From positions 33,468-97,467 of the forward strand of contig NZ_JACSOH010000018.1 in the NCBI RefSeq assembly GCF_014349235.1: a stretch of DNA of 64,000 nt, read 5' to 3'. The notes below the pieces were generated by a model. That model was given only the letters and a program-made list of their open reading frames with translations, was not told the origin of the DNA and did no database searches. The translations under genes were made by a program, and so were the position numbers. The DNA comes from Cytophaga sp. FL35. GTDB taxonomy: Bacteria; Bacteroidota; Bacteroidia; Flavobacteriales; Flavobacteriaceae. This document shows, in pieces, positions 26,207 to 36,100 of this stretch (position 1 is the first letter of the stretch; each line of letters begins with the position of its first letter).

Positions 26207-27379
26207 TTATTTGCTAATTACTTTGATGGTTTCCTTTACTTGTTGGGCAATTTGCCGGGCCTTTGAAATATCTTGGTTAACAATGGTAACGTGGCCCATT
26301 TTCCTAAATGGTCTGGTTTGTTTTTTCCCATAAATATGGGGTGTAACCCCTTCCATGGCCAATATCTCTTCTATATTTTGGTAATGTACATCTCCCGTAT
26401 GTCCTTCTGCGCCTACCAAGTTGACCATAATACCCGCTACCTTACTTTTGGTTTCGCCCAAAGGAAGGTTCAGTATGGCCCGTATGTGCTGTTCAAATTG
26501 GTTGGTATAGCTGGCTTCAATACTGTAATGTCCGCTATTATGAGGTCTGGGAGCCACTTCGTTCACCAAAATTTCATCTGTCTGGGTTTGAAAAAGCTCT
26601 ACGGCCAAAAGGCCTACGTGCTCAATCTTTTCAGAGACTTTTAGTGCCACTTCTTGAGCCCTTTCCGCTACATTTTCATCTATTCGTGCGGGGCAGATAA
26701 CATACTCCACTTGATTGGCCTCTGGATGAAATTCCATTTCCACTACAGGGTACGTTTTAATTTCTCCGTTGGCACTTCTGCACACAATTACAGCCAATTC
26801 ATTCTTAAAGTCGATCATCTCCTCGGCAATGCACTCACCGGGAGGCAATGCGTCCAAATCCTCCATTTTACGTACCACCTTAACGCCTTGGCCATCGTAA
26901 CCAAATTGGGCGGCTTTCCATATAAAAGGGAATTGAAGCCCGCCATTTTCAATACTATCCTTGATTTCGCTTTTGTAGGCAAATCTGCTAAAATCTGCGG
27001 TAGGAATTTGGTTGTCTACATAAAAGAGCTTTTGCTTTGCCTTATTCTGAATTATTCGTAAAGCCTTGGTAGGAGGGTAGACTGTTTTGCCTTGATCTTC
27101 CAGTTTTTCCAAAGCATCAACGTTTACATTTTCAATCTCAATGGTGAGCACGTCTACATCCGTGGCAAAATCCAGAACGGTCTGGTAATCCATAAGGTCC
27201 CCCTGTACAAATTGGTTGCAGGCAATTTTAGAGGGAGCTTCACTGGAGGCATCCAAGACTTTGGTTCTTATATCAAATTTACGGGTCTCATAAAGCATCA
27301 TTTTTCCTAATTGCCCACCACCTAGAATTCCTAGGTTAAAGTTGGATGAAAAATAATTTGGGTTCTCTTTTACTGGCAT
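26207..27379 (-). CDS. purK: 5-(carboxyamino)imidazole ribonucleotide synthase
   Basis: A 390-residue ATP-grasp enzyme making N5-CAIR from AIR, bicarbonate and ATP. LGILGGGQLGKMM begins the N-terminal fold, and EIENVNVDAL, KAAQFGYDGQG, LAVIVCRS and NEVAPRPHNSGHYSIEA are standard PurK blocks. The ATG at 27379 (MPVKEN) is chosen; one seven codons upstream is possible but would bring the start close to the candidate -7 box. purE follows immediately. Confidence 0.97.
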   Translation of the reverse strand: MPVKENPNYFSSNFNLGILGGGQLGKMMLYETRKFDIRTKVLDASSEAPSKIACNQFVQGDLMDYQTVLDFATDVDVLTIEIENVNVDALEKLEDQGKTVYPPTKALRIIQNKAKQKLFYVDNQIPTADFSRFAYKSEIKDSIENGGLQFPFIWKAAQFGYDGQGVKVVRKMEDLDALPPGECIAEEMIDFKNELAVIVCRSANGEIKTYPVVEMEFHPEANQVEYVICPARIDENVAERAQEVALKVSEKIEHVGLLAVELFQTQTDEILVNEVAPRPHNSGHYSIEASYTNQFEQHIRAILNLPLGETKSKVAGIMVNLVGAEGHTGDVHYQNIEEILAMEGVTPHIYGKKQTRPFRKMGHVTIVNQDISKARQIAQQVKETIKVISK

Positions 27380-27397
27380 CTTTTCTTTTAATTGCCA

Positions 27398-27405
27398 CAA
27401 AAATA
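27398..27405 (-). promoter_or_regulatory. candidate -7 box for purKE (TATTTTTG)
   Basis: Exact TAnnTTTG on the minus strand 18 bases upstream of the purK ATG at 27379. It supports that start over the upstream one at 27400. No purine riboswitch-like structure is evident in the short leader. Confidence 0.45.
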
Positions 27406-27458
27406 CGTGTAATTCCCAAAACCGTCGTCAGGGTGTTAAAAAAGAGAAATCAAAATGC

Positions 27459-27466
27459 TATATTTG
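27459..27466 (+). promoter_or_regulatory. candidate -7 box for hpt-adk (TATATTTG)
   Basis: Exact TAnnTTTG match. It predicts a transcript starting near 27471, which leaves only TTG codons (27483, 27489) as starts able to give a complete HPRT domain. Confidence 0.5.
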
Positions 27467-27488
27467 GCAATTCTCAAAAGTTTTGGCG

Positions 27489-28595
27489 TTGATCAAACTA
27501 CATGACAAGCATTTTAAACCGTTTTTGAGCGAGGCCCAGGTTCAGGCCGCGGTAAAGTCCGTTGCAGAAAAGGTAGCGGCAGATTACAAAAACGAGGTAC
27601 CCTTATTCGTGGGGGTGCTTAACGGCGCTTTTATGTTCGTGTCGGATTTTCTAAAACACTACCCCTACGATTGTGAGGTTTCCTTTGTGAAACTGAGTTC
27701 CTACCGTGGTCTTACCTCTACCGGAATTGTGCAGACTTTATTGGATGTATCTGAAGATATTGAGGGTCGTAGCGTAGTTATTTTGGAAGATATCATAGAC
27801 ACCGGTAGAACATTAAAGGAATTGGTGCTGTTGTTTTCCAATGCAAACGTAAAGGACTTTAAAATTGCCAGTCTTTTTTATAAGTCCGATGTTTATAACG
27901 GAGAATACGCCATAGACTATTGGGGCATTGAAATACCGGATAAGTTCATTGTAGGTTACGGACTCGATTATATGGAGTTGGGAAGGAACCTCAAGGAAGT
28001 CTATCAATTAAACCAAAAGCATATGATCAATCTCGTTTTGTTCGGGAAACCGGGTGCAGGTAAAGGTACCCAAGCAGAATTTTTAAAGGAAAAGTACAAC
28101 TTGAAGCATATTTCTACCGGGGATTTGTTCCGTTACAATATGAAAAACAATACAGAATTGGGTCAATTGGCCAAGTCTTATATAGACAATGGTGATTTGG
28201 TTCCCGATGAAGTTACTATTAAAATGTTGGAAGATGCCGTTGAAAAAAATGCCGATGCCAGTGGTTTTATTTTTGATGGATTCCCAAGAACTGCTGCACA
28301 GGCCGAAGCTTTGGATACCTTTTTAGAAGGAAGGGATATGAAGGTAAATGCTACTATTGCCCTGGAAGCAAACGATGAGGTCTTGATACAAAGACTTTTG
28401 GAAAGAGGTAAAGTAAGTGGTAGGAGCGATGATCAAGACGAGTCAAAAATCAGAAACCGTTTTGATGAATACAATCAAAAAACAGCTCCCCTAAAAGATT
28501 ACTACGAAGCACAGGGCAAATTTCATAGTGTAAATGGTATTGGTGCTATAGATGAAATTACCCATCGACTTGGTAAGGTGATCGAGGAACTTTAA
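27489..28595 (+). CDS. adk: fused hypoxanthine phosphoribosyltransferase - adenylate kinase
   Basis: A 368-residue two-domain protein. Residues ~1-175 are a purine phosphoribosyltransferase with the PRPP loop VVILEDIIDTGRTL and KLSSYRG. Residues ~178-368 are adenylate kinase with the P-loop LVLFGKPGAGKGTQ, STGDLFR, DGFPRT and the short LID SGRSDD. The two halves join at QKHMINLVLFG. The frame has no ATG before the HPRT core: the start is TTG at 27489 (MIKLHDKHF) or TTG at 27483. This fusion is widespread in Flavobacteriaceae. It couples purine salvage with nucleotide phosphorylation. It heads a plus-strand group with the SIMPL gene and perhaps obg. Confidence 0.93.
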   Translation: MIKLHDKHFKPFLSEAQVQAAVKSVAEKVAADYKNEVPLFVGVLNGAFMFVSDFLKHYPYDCEVSFVKLSSYRGLTSTGIVQTLLDVSEDIEGRSVVILEDIIDTGRTLKELVLLFSNANVKDFKIASLFYKSDVYNGEYAIDYWGIEIPDKFIVGYGLDYMELGRNLKEVYQLNQKHMINLVLFGKPGAGKGTQAEFLKEKYNLKHISTGDLFRYNMKNNTELGQLAKSYIDNGDLVPDEVTIKMLEDAVEKNADASGFIFDGFPRTAAQAEALDTFLEGRDMKVNATIALEANDEVLIQRLLERGKVSGRSDDQDESKIRNRFDEYNQKTAPLKDYYEAQGKFHSVNGIGAIDEITHRLGKVIEEL

Positions 28596-28604
28596 AGAGA
28601 ACCC

Positions 28605-29315
28605 ATGAAAAATCTGGATTGGCTTAAGACCGTTGTTTTGGCTGTCGCCATTGTAATTGCTGGATATTTTGTGGGCAATATGCATAGAGCCGGGAAAAAG
28701 TATGATCGCTATGTTCAGGTAAAGGGTCTTTCGGAGCGTGAAGTAAATGCAGATTTGGCGGTGTGGCCCATGACCATATCCTTAACGGGCAATGATTTGT
28801 CAACCCTAAGGCAAGACATTGAAGCCCAGAATAAGCAAGTGGTCCAATTTTTCAAGGAGCTGGGATTTAAAGAAGAGGAGCTTACCCGGGGCACCATCAA
28901 CGTTACCGATGCCCGTGCCAATATCTACAACAACAATGCACAGTACAGTCAGTATCGTTATTTGGCCAATATTGAAATAACGGTAAGGACTACGGATATT
29001 CCACGTTTGCAAAAAGCTTTGGCAGAATCATCAGAATTAATTAGCGATGGGGTACTACTCGGTTCTAAAAACTCTTGGAGGCCCATTGAATACATGTTTA
29101 CAAAGCTTAATGATTTAAAACCTGAAATGGTGGAAGAAGCTACTAAAAATGCCCGCGAGGTCGCTGAAAAGTTTGCACGGGACAGTAAGGCTAAAGTAGG
29201 GGAAATTCGGGTCGCCAGACAAGGGTTGTTTTCCATTAACGATCGTGACCAAAATACACCCCAAATAAAACTTGTACGGGTGGTTTCTACCATAGATTTT
29301 CAGCTAGAAGACTAA
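28605..29315 (+). CDS. SIMPL domain (DUF541) protein
   Basis: A 236-residue protein with an N-terminal membrane anchor or uncleaved signal (LKTVVLAVAIVIAGYFVGNM) and a periplasmic SIMPL domain, recognised by the opening VQVKGLSEREVNADLAVWPM and the repeated beta-alpha units through EVAEKFARDSKAKVGEIRVARQG. SIMPL proteins have been linked to oxidative stress and outer-membrane integrity, but the mechanism is unclear. It starts nine bases after hpt-adk, so it is co-transcribed. Confidence 0.88.
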   Translation: MKNLDWLKTVVLAVAIVIAGYFVGNMHRAGKKYDRYVQVKGLSEREVNADLAVWPMTISLTGNDLSTLRQDIEAQNKQVVQFFKELGFKEEELTRGTINVTDARANIYNNNAQYSQYRYLANIEITVRTTDIPRLQKALAESSELISDGVLLGSKNSWRPIEYMFTKLNDLKPEMVEEATKNAREVAEKFARDSKAKVGEIRVARQGLFSINDRDQNTPQIKLVRVVSTIDFQLED

Positions 29316-29386
29316 CTACGAGTATTTTTTCTTCAAATTCCTACTGCTTTCAATTTAGATAATCCATGTAGGTGTCTGTAAATGCG

Positions 29387-29418
29387 TACTTTTGTAGCCA
29401 TTTAAAAAATTAATTTTG
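29387..29418 (+). promoter_or_regulatory. two candidate -7 boxes before obg
   Basis: TACTTTTG at 29387-29394 and TAATTTTG at 29411-29418 both match TAnnTTTG exactly in the 114-base gap before obg. The second ends 11 bases before the ATG. The TTTG of the first sits 16 bases before the second box, near -33 spacing, so the first could instead serve as the upstream element of the second. Confidence 0.4.
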
Positions 29419-29429
29419 AAAGCGTACGC

Positions 29430-30449
29430 ATGACGGAAGGTAATTTTGTTGATTATGTGAAAATTCATGCCGAATCCGGTAATGGAGGTAAGGGGTCTGC
29501 CCATTTGCACAGGGAAAAATATGTGGCAAAAGGAGGTCCTGATGGGGGAGATGGAGGCCGTGGAGGTCATATTATTGTTCGTGGTAACCAAAACCTTTGG
29601 ACCTTGGTAGGCTTTAAATTTAAAAAGCATTTCAAGGCAGGTCATGGGGAACATGGCGGAAAGCAACGAAGTACCGGTGCGGATGGGGAAGATGTATATT
29701 TAGAGGTGCCCTTGGGAACGGTTATCAAAAATACCGATACCCAAGAAACCATTTTTGAGATTACCGAACATAATCAAGAGAAAATGCTTCTTGAAGGAGG
29801 TATGGGAGGTAGGGGAAACTGGCATTTTAAGACCAGTACCAACCAAACCCCAAGATATGCCCAATCAGGTATACCTGGGCAAGAAATAGATGTTACATTG
29901 GAATTAAAGGTGCTGGCAGACGTTGGGCTGGTAGGTTTTCCCAACGCCGGAAAATCAACCCTACTTTCCGTAATCACCAGTGCCAAACCTAAAATTGCCG
30001 ATTATGAGTTCACGACCCTAAAACCCAATTTGGGAATTGTGGAATATCGCGATTTTAGAAGCTTTGTGATGGCAGATATTCCAGGTATTATTGAAGGAGC
30101 TGCAGAAGGCAAAGGACTGGGCCACTACTTTTTAAGACATATAGAACGTAATGCCACCTTGTTGTTCTTAGTGCCAGCGGATAGTAAGGACATTGTAAAG
30201 GAGTATAAAATTCTTTTGGACGAACTTAGAAGGTATAATCCTGAGCTTTTGGATAAGGAACGTCTCATTGCCGTTTCAAAAAGTGATATGTTGGATGAGG
30301 AATTAATTTCTGAAATACAGGACGAATTGAATGAGGGACTTGATGGAGTTCCATATATGTTCATATCCTCAGTGGCACAAAAAGGAATTACGGAACTAAA
30401 AGACCGTTTATGGTCTATGCTAAATGACGAAAAGGTACTGAAATCATAA
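29430..30449 (+). CDS. obg: Obg family GTPase
   Basis: A 339-residue GTPase involved in 50S ribosome assembly and stress control. The glycine-rich Obg fold (residues ~1-158; [25 protein letters not shown]) precedes the G domain with P-loop [12 protein letters not shown], switch [11 protein letters not shown] and SKSD. The C-terminal OCT domain found in Firmicute Obg is absent; the protein ends soon after the G domain, as in many Bacteroidota. The DUF4136 lipoprotein gene follows by ten bases. Confidence 0.96.
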   Translation: MTEGNFVDYVKIHAESGNGGKGSAHLHREKYVAKGGPDGGDGGRGGHIIVRGNQNLWTLVGFKFKKHFKAGHGEHGGKQRSTGADGEDVYLEVPLGTVIKNTDTQETIFEITEHNQEKMLLEGGMGGRGNWHFKTSTNQTPRYAQSGIPGQEIDVTLELKVLADVGLVGFPNAGKSTLLSVITSAKPKIADYEFTTLKPNLGIVEYRDFRSFVMADIPGIIEGAAEGKGLGHYFLRHIERNATLLFLVPADSKDIVKEYKILLDELRRYNPELLDKERLIAVSKSDMLDEELISEIQDELNEGLDGVPYMFISSVAQKGITELKDRLWSMLNDEKVLKS

Positions 30450-30459
30450 AACCTTAGGG

Positions 30460-30981
30460 ATGAAAAGTATTTGTTTGGTTTTCGTGTTATTGCTTCTAAC
30501 GGCATGTGGGTCCGTAAAAGTGTATCATGATTATGATACACAAACAGATTTTAGCAATTACGCTACGTACAATTTCTATCCAGAATTACAGACGGGTCTT
30601 AGTCCGTTAGATGAAAAAAGGCTTTTAGATGCCATTGATGCTGAATTACAGTTGAAAGGAATACGATTTTCTGAGGATGCGGATTTTTACGTAAACATTA
30701 AAACCAGATTTTTTAAAGCACCACAAAATACATCGGTAGGTGTTGGTCTGGGTGGAGGTGGCAGAAATGTTGGTGGTGGTGTTTCGGTAGGTATTCCTGT
30801 AGGGGAACCAAATCAGAAAAGGGAAATCAGATTTGATTTTGTGGATACTCAAAAGGACCTTCTAATTTGGAATGCCGTAACGGAAAGTTCATTTAAGGAA
30901 AACTACACTCCGGAAAAACGAGAATCGGTTTTACAGCACATCGTAACAAAGGCATTGGCCAAATACCCGCCTAAAAAGTAG
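30460..30981 (+). CDS. DUF4136 lipoprotein
   Basis: A 173-residue protein. MKSICLVFVLLLLTAC is a lipoprotein signal with acceptor Cys16. The domain pattern (YHDYDTQTDFSNYATYNFYP, then DAIDAELQLKGI, then a Gly-rich GVGLGGGGRNVGGGVSVG loop, then LVWNAV-like LLIWNAVTES) is that of DUF4136. It should be anchored in the periplasmic leaflet of an envelope membrane. It is co-transcribed with obg; function unknown. Confidence 0.85.
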   Translation: MKSICLVFVLLLLTACGSVKVYHDYDTQTDFSNYATYNFYPELQTGLSPLDEKRLLDAIDAELQLKGIRFSEDADFYVNIKTRFFKAPQNTSVGVGLGGGGRNVGGGVSVGIPVGEPNQKREIRFDFVDTQKDLLIWNAVTESSFKENYTPEKRESVLQHIVTKALAKYPPKK

Positions 30982-31049
30982 GTCGTAGGGATAATCTTAT
31001 GTTTTGTTAAGTCTTTGAAAACAAAGTAGGTAAGATTGTTTCTTGTGTT

Positions 31050-31128
31050 GACAACTTTCAGTTGTCTAAATTTTCCATTTCTACAATTTTAAGTAACCTT
31101 AGTAAGAAGGCTGGCATCTTATTGCCAG
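31050..31128 (+). other. two short hairpins in the gap after the DUF4136 gene
   Basis: GACAACT-TTC-AGTTGTC (31050-31066) is a perfect 7-bp stem with a 3-base loop, followed by TAAATTTT, so it may be a weak terminator of the obg operon. CTGGCA-6 bases-TGCCAG (31111-31128) is a second perfect stem. The rest of this 234-base gap shows no gene. Confidence 0.4.
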
Positions 31129-31215
31129 AATTAGCTATTAAAAACTTGAAGTAGGGCATCTTCCAGGCCACTTGTTACCAAACAGGACTCTTCAATTAAG
31201 TTAAGGAACAAAGAA

Positions 31216-31578
31216 ATGCCAAGGCTTGCACTTTACTATGTAGAGAACCATAGGATTGAAATAGTGAAAACCCTATTGGGTAAGGAGCAAGTTTTATTGA
31301 ATGGGATGAAAATTTCCGAGGCCAAATGGGAACACGCTACCAAGCATTACTTTAGCGTTAATAGAAACAAGTATCGTATTGGTAGAAGGGATAGTTCAAA
31401 AGCGGACAAAATGAATACCTATGAAATTCACAAAGATGGTGCTCCCGTGGCGCTTATCAATGTGGAACAGCAAAGCTCCTCCTTTATTATTGTTCTCATT
31501 ATACTGGTTGGAGTAGGCTGTGGTTATTTATTTGGCGCTTTTGTATATCAGTTGTTTTTTTCAAATGCGATAGCTTAG
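31216..31578 (+). CDS. uncharacterised C-terminally anchored membrane protein
   Basis: A 120-residue protein. The first ~85 residues are charged and mostly beta-like (LALYYVENHRIEIVKTLLG ... NRNKYRIGRRDSSKADKMN), with no signal peptide. One long hydrophobic stretch at about 89-115 (FIIVLIILVGVGCGYLFGAF) anchors the C-terminus, so the N-terminal part should be cytosolic. I do not recognise the family. It is isolated, between the DUF4136 gene and the convergent transglutaminase-like gene (three bases away). Confidence 0.7.
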   Translation: MPRLALYYVENHRIEIVKTLLGKEQVLLNGMKISEAKWEHATKHYFSVNRNKYRIGRRDSSKADKMNTYEIHKDGAPVALINVEQQSSSFIIVLIILVGVGCGYLFGAFVYQLFFSNAIA

Positions 31579-31581
31579 AAT

Positions 31582-32289
31582 TTAATTTAATTGGTTTTTC
31601 AGTTTACTACTAATTAATGTCCATTCCGGATTTAAGGGAATATGTTTTATAAAAAATGTCTCGGGTTCGGCCAAAAAATAACTTTCCTCAAAGTACTTTT
31701 TAAAGTAGGGCCCTTCTTCGTCTATGACGGTTTTGCCGGCAGACCATGTAGCATCACATAAATACCATTTATCCTCTAAGTTAACGGCATTCCACGAATG
31801 ATTGGTAATGCCATTTTTAACTTTTTCCCTATCCGAAAAACCATCAATAATTTTACATTCTATTCCGGCCAAAAAGCTCATCTCTCTTATCAAGTAGGCG
31901 TATCCGGTACAAGTTGTAGCTTTCGTATTTCTCAGTGTTTTAAATGTGGTTTGGACATATTCCTTGTTCCATTCATCATAAGTTAGCGGGTAATTTTTTA
32001 GTTTTTTTCGTTTTTTTGAAACTTTTAAATAAGAATAATAATCGTTCTCTACGTTATCACAGACCCATCTGTAAATAGCCCGAAACCTTTCTTTTTCAGT
32101 ATCAAGGTGTTCGGTTAACCTATAACATAGCATGGGTAGATTATCTAAGTTTTCACCTCTTAAAGAAATGGCAATACTGTCCGCTTTAGAATAGTCTATG
32201 GCAGAGTAGCTATTTTGAGAATTTACCAAATTATGCATCAGTAAAAAGAAAAGAAAGAATACTGTTGATGTTGTTTTTGGATGGTTCAT
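31582..32289 (-). CDS. secreted transglutaminase-like (papain-fold) protein
   Basis: A 235-residue protein with a signal peptide (~residues 1-24). The transglutaminase-core triad is complete: Cys127 in ATTCTGYAYL, His164 in NHSWNAV and Asp179 in WYLCDATW. The upstream AIYRWVCDNVENDYYSY block is also typical. Bacterial members mostly act as proteases or amidases rather than crosslinkers. Its start overlaps the stop of the upstream carboxypeptidase-regulatory gene by four bases (ATGA), so the two are coupled. Confidence 0.87.
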   Translation of the reverse strand: MNHPKTTSTVFFLFFLLMHNLVNSQNSYSAIDYSKADSIAISLRGENLDNLPMLCYRLTEHLDTEKERFRAIYRWVCDNVENDYYSYLKVSKKRKKLKNYPLTYDEWNKEYVQTTFKTLRNTKATTCTGYAYLIREMSFLAGIECKIIDGFSDREKVKNGITNHSWNAVNLEDKWYLCDATWSAGKTVIDEEGPYFKKYFEESYFLAEPETFFIKHIPLNPEWTLISSKLKNQLN

Positions 32290-33020
32290 TTTCTTTTTTT
32301 GAAGATTGATTTAAAAGTCTTGGTTTTATTTACATCTTTTCTAACATCTTCTACAATAATTTCACCCATCAAGATCACTTCGGAGAGTTCAAATTGTATG
32401 GATAGATTCTTTACAGCTTTTTGGGATGTGATTTTATGCTCTTTGGTCTCGTAGCCCAAATAACTAAATTGTAGAACATCTCCCTGCTTTAGTTTTTGCG
32501 GAAATTGAAACGTACCGTCAAAATCAGTTGATGTACCAATATTCGTTCCTTTCAGTACCACGGATACGCCTGGCAAAGGACGTTTTTCCTCGTCTAGAAC
32601 AATCCCAGTAACCTCTATTAAATCCGAGAGATGATTTCTAAATTTAGAATCTTGCGTTTGTTCTAAATATGGTAGTTTTTTTATTGTTTTGGGAAGTAGC
32701 AAACTTTCCGCTTTAACGAATGAAATAGGTGAAATTAAAAAAAAGCTAAGGCTCAAAGCCATTAAATGACTACGACAATTTATTTTTTGATAATCTTCTT
32801 TGGCCCTATAGGATTGTTCTAATTGATATTTGGTCATTCTCCCACATATACCGCGAGTGTTGTCGTTAAGAAAAGAAGCAATCTTATCTGGGTTTATTTT
32901 GGTAAAATCAATCACCTCTTTGTTACATGCACTACAAAAACCTCCAAATTCTGTTTTTTTAAAATTTTTGTAATTCAATTTGCAAGGTTTTAAAATGGAC
33001 ACTTTTTTCTGGTTACTCAT
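32286..33020 (-). CDS. membrane protein: Cys-rich N-terminus, one helix, CarboxypepD_reg-like domain
   Basis: A 244-residue protein. The N-terminal ~70 residues have Cys13, Cys29, Cys32 and Cys59 (FGGFCSACNKE in the middle), possibly a metal site. A hydrophobic segment at about 86-105 follows. Residues ~135-220 are a carboxypeptidase-regulatory-like beta-sandwich (VTGIVLDEEKRPLPGVSVVLKGTNIGTSTDFDGTF, then LQFSYLGYETKEH). There is no cleavable signal, so the Cys part is probably cytosolic and the sandwich periplasmic. It is translated with the transglutaminase-like gene. The role is unknown; linking cytosol and envelope is an inference from topology. Confidence 0.8.
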   Translation of the reverse strand: MSNQKKVSILKPCKLNYKNFKKTEFGGFCSACNKEVIDFTKINPDKIASFLNDNTRGICGRMTKYQLEQSYRAKEDYQKINCRSHLMALSLSFFLISPISFVKAESLLLPKTIKKLPYLEQTQDSKFRNHLSDLIEVTGIVLDEEKRPLPGVSVVLKGTNIGTSTDFDGTFQFPQKLKQGDVLQFSYLGYETKEHKITSQKAVKNLSIQFELSEVILMGEIIVEDVRKDVNKTKTFKSIFKKRK

Positions 33021-33160
33021 AACTTAGGATTTATTTTATTCTAAATTATGTCCATACTCACAATGTTCAAATCAATATTGAGTGAATGGTCGGTTTCAAT
33101 TAGTGAACTAATGCACAATAACAGTTGATTTGTCCTTTGTCTATATGATTTTAGACTTAT

Positions 33161-36100
33161 TTAACCATTGACCCTAACTCTCGTTCCCTCACTATGGCTG
33201 CTGAATTCCGGAGCATACATACTTTGTATGGTGGTAATGCCATTGCTAAATTCACCGGCATTGTTTACCCTTAAATCATACTCAAAAACAAATACACCTT
33301 TTGGCAACCGATCAAAAAAGAAATTGGTGCTGGCATCTTTGGTGCTCTCATAATAGCCCAACCCGTCCTGCCATTTGTAACTAGAAAGAACATTTACGGG
33401 TTCAAAACCTGCCGCCCGCATATCTTTCATATGAACGAATTCCATTTCTCTATCAGAACGCAACTCAATTCGCACCCGAAATAAATCACCCACCTTCAGG
33501 TTGGTACTATTGGTAATTTCCACTAGTTTTTCGCCCGTATCGGTGTTCGTTTTTAAGAATAGTTGCTTTTTAAGCTTTAGGGGTGTTTCCGCAGAGGTAA
33601 TTTTATCCAAGTCTTCAAAGTATTGCCAGTACAGGGCGCCCCAAGAAATTCCATCACCCTTTTTTGTCATTTCCACTTGGGCCATTTCTGGTTGTATTTC
33701 GGAAGGTTCCCAAGAGGTTTTAAAATATCCGGTGCCTGCTTCGGTCTTTACGTTTTCTAACTGGCTAGGGTCTATCATTTTATTGCCAACAGTTACTTCT
33801 ACCGCGTCGGTAACCGAAACCCAATCACTTCCGCTTAGCAATAGGGAGTAAATAGCTTCCGTTGTGGCCTTGGTAGTGGCCCATTGGTTGGTCTGCTTGT
33901 TTTTTAGGAGCCAAATCTTTAGCTCATCGACCGTTTGGGTATCCTGGGTAATTTCCTCAAAAGCCTCTATCAATAGCGATTGGGTTTCGATAGGGGCTTG
34001 GTACCAATACCAAGAGGCGGTATTGTTTTTCCAGTAACGGCCAAGTTCTTCATTAAAAACACTATTCTCTTTAAGAGACCGAAGAATCAATTGGGCGGTC
34101 TTGTTATCACCATGTCGGGAAAGGGCCAAAGCCAACATTCCCTTACTGTAAAGACTTTGTTTTGTCCAGTATTTTTCGGCCTGAGACCAATAATAGTCCA
34201 TCGTCTTCTCCACCTTTACCGAAGTTTTATAATCATTGAAAAAACTTCTCATATACAGGTAGTGGACCTGACTTTGGCTTAAATGGTTCTTATCAAGGTC
34301 AGTCGAATGTTTTTTCATTCGTTCGTATTCCGCTACAAATTCATCGTCTAGATACTGCAGGGCTCTTTGAATACTTGATTCAAGATTTGATTGCTCATAG
34401 GCTACTTGCAATTTTTTAAGATGGCCCAAGCCGGTAACAATGTGTTGGGTAATGGTACGGTTATCAGGGCCATTTTGAAACCAAGCCCATGCGCCGGAAG
34501 CCTTTTGGTTTTGAATCAATTTGGCCAAAGTAGTGGTCTGTTGCGCTTTTAGATTGTTGAGTTCGAAAAGAAGTGCGATTCTTTTTTTCTGTTCGCTTTC
34601 TGATTGGGCGTCACGCAACAAAGGGGTTTCTTGAATCAAAAGTGATTTAAGCTCTTCATTTTTCTCCAGATTGCTTTTGAGGGCACCGGTTCCTTTCCAT
34701 TGCTCAAAAACATTTTTAATTCTAGGGTTCGAGTTGATGATGTGGCTGGCCAATGAATTGGCATAAAACCTAGAAAAAATCTGTTCGTTGCATTCATATG
34801 GATATTCCATGAGGTAGGGCAGGGCCTGCACGGCATACCAAGCCGGGTTGGAAGTCACCTCTAAAGTTAGTTTATGATGTTCGAGAGAGCTCGAGGAGTT
34901 TTCCTTTAATTTGGTCAACTCAAATTTCTTCGTCTCGTTACCTTTTACCCACATAGGCAAGGTTTCCGTGACCAGCATTCGGTTGGTAAGAACAGGCAGT
35001 AAATTTTGCTCTCCATCCAAATAATCTCCGGCCTTTGCCACGATTTTGTATTGTACGGCTTGTAAGCCTTCTGGTATTTGTAGTCGCCAGGATGCTTGGG
35101 TGTTTCCACTGGAATCTACCTTGAAATTTCTCTCTGTTGTTCCGGCTAAAAGCTGCGGAGTTAGGTCCTTACCATTAACGGCATCCGTCAGTTCTATATA
35201 GACGCTACCTGAAAGGGATTGATTGGTAAGATTGGCAATTTTAGTGCTAATTTGAATTTCATCTCCTTCCCGAAGAAAACGAGGAGCATTAGGAATGACC
35301 ATCAACTCTTTTTGGGTAAGAGTTTCCATGGAGGTAACCGTGCTGTTCAAGTTCTTGGTATGTGCCAATAATTGAAGTTTGCAACGGGTGAGTGCTTCGG
35401 GGCTTGTAAAGCTGAAGCTGACATTACCTTCTTTATCGGTTTGCAAATGCGGATAGAAAAAAGCAGTTTCCTGCAGGTTGGTTCTGACGTTTATCTCGCT
35501 AGTGTTACCTTCTTTTCCTTCAGAAGATTCATTTGTGTTTTCAACTTTGGATTTCTGTTCTTCCTTTTCATAACCAACCTGAACTAATTCATCCAGTGAG
35601 CCCTCGGCCATGTCAGCTTCTGCTTCTATGGCAACCATAGCTACGGGAGCAGACTTTGAAACCATTCCCCTCATTCGCATATTATAACCTCCGCTGAAGT
35701 AAAGGCCGAAAAAATTTAAGCCATCGAAGCCTTGTGATTTGTAATGGTACAGGTCATTATCCAAATACGTTCTAAAAGAACTATTGCCAAAACTTGTATG
35801 GGCGTTGGCGTAGGATTGGGAATAGTAAATGGGTCTGTAAAACGGGCTGAAACTCCACGAATGTGGTCTGAAAGCATCCAGCGAAGCATCGTACATACTG
35901 GCCAATAGTTCCGAACTTATTTGGTCTCCATTAGGTCCTTTTATTTTAAAAGACCAAGTCTCTTCGCTTCCTGGAGCAATTTTATCCCTGAAGGTCAGTG
36001 TTTCTATTTCTAAATCCGTTTTTGGATAAGGAACCGAAATCAGTAAAGAGCCAGATTCGAAAGAATTATAGGCCGCATACGTGTAATTAATGGCAAATCC

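Noticed and set aside
27455..27505. 16-codon ATG frame before hpt-adk, as a possible leader peptide
   Set aside because: Its ATG falls inside the candidate promoter box, upstream of the predicted transcript start, so it is probably not in the mRNA.
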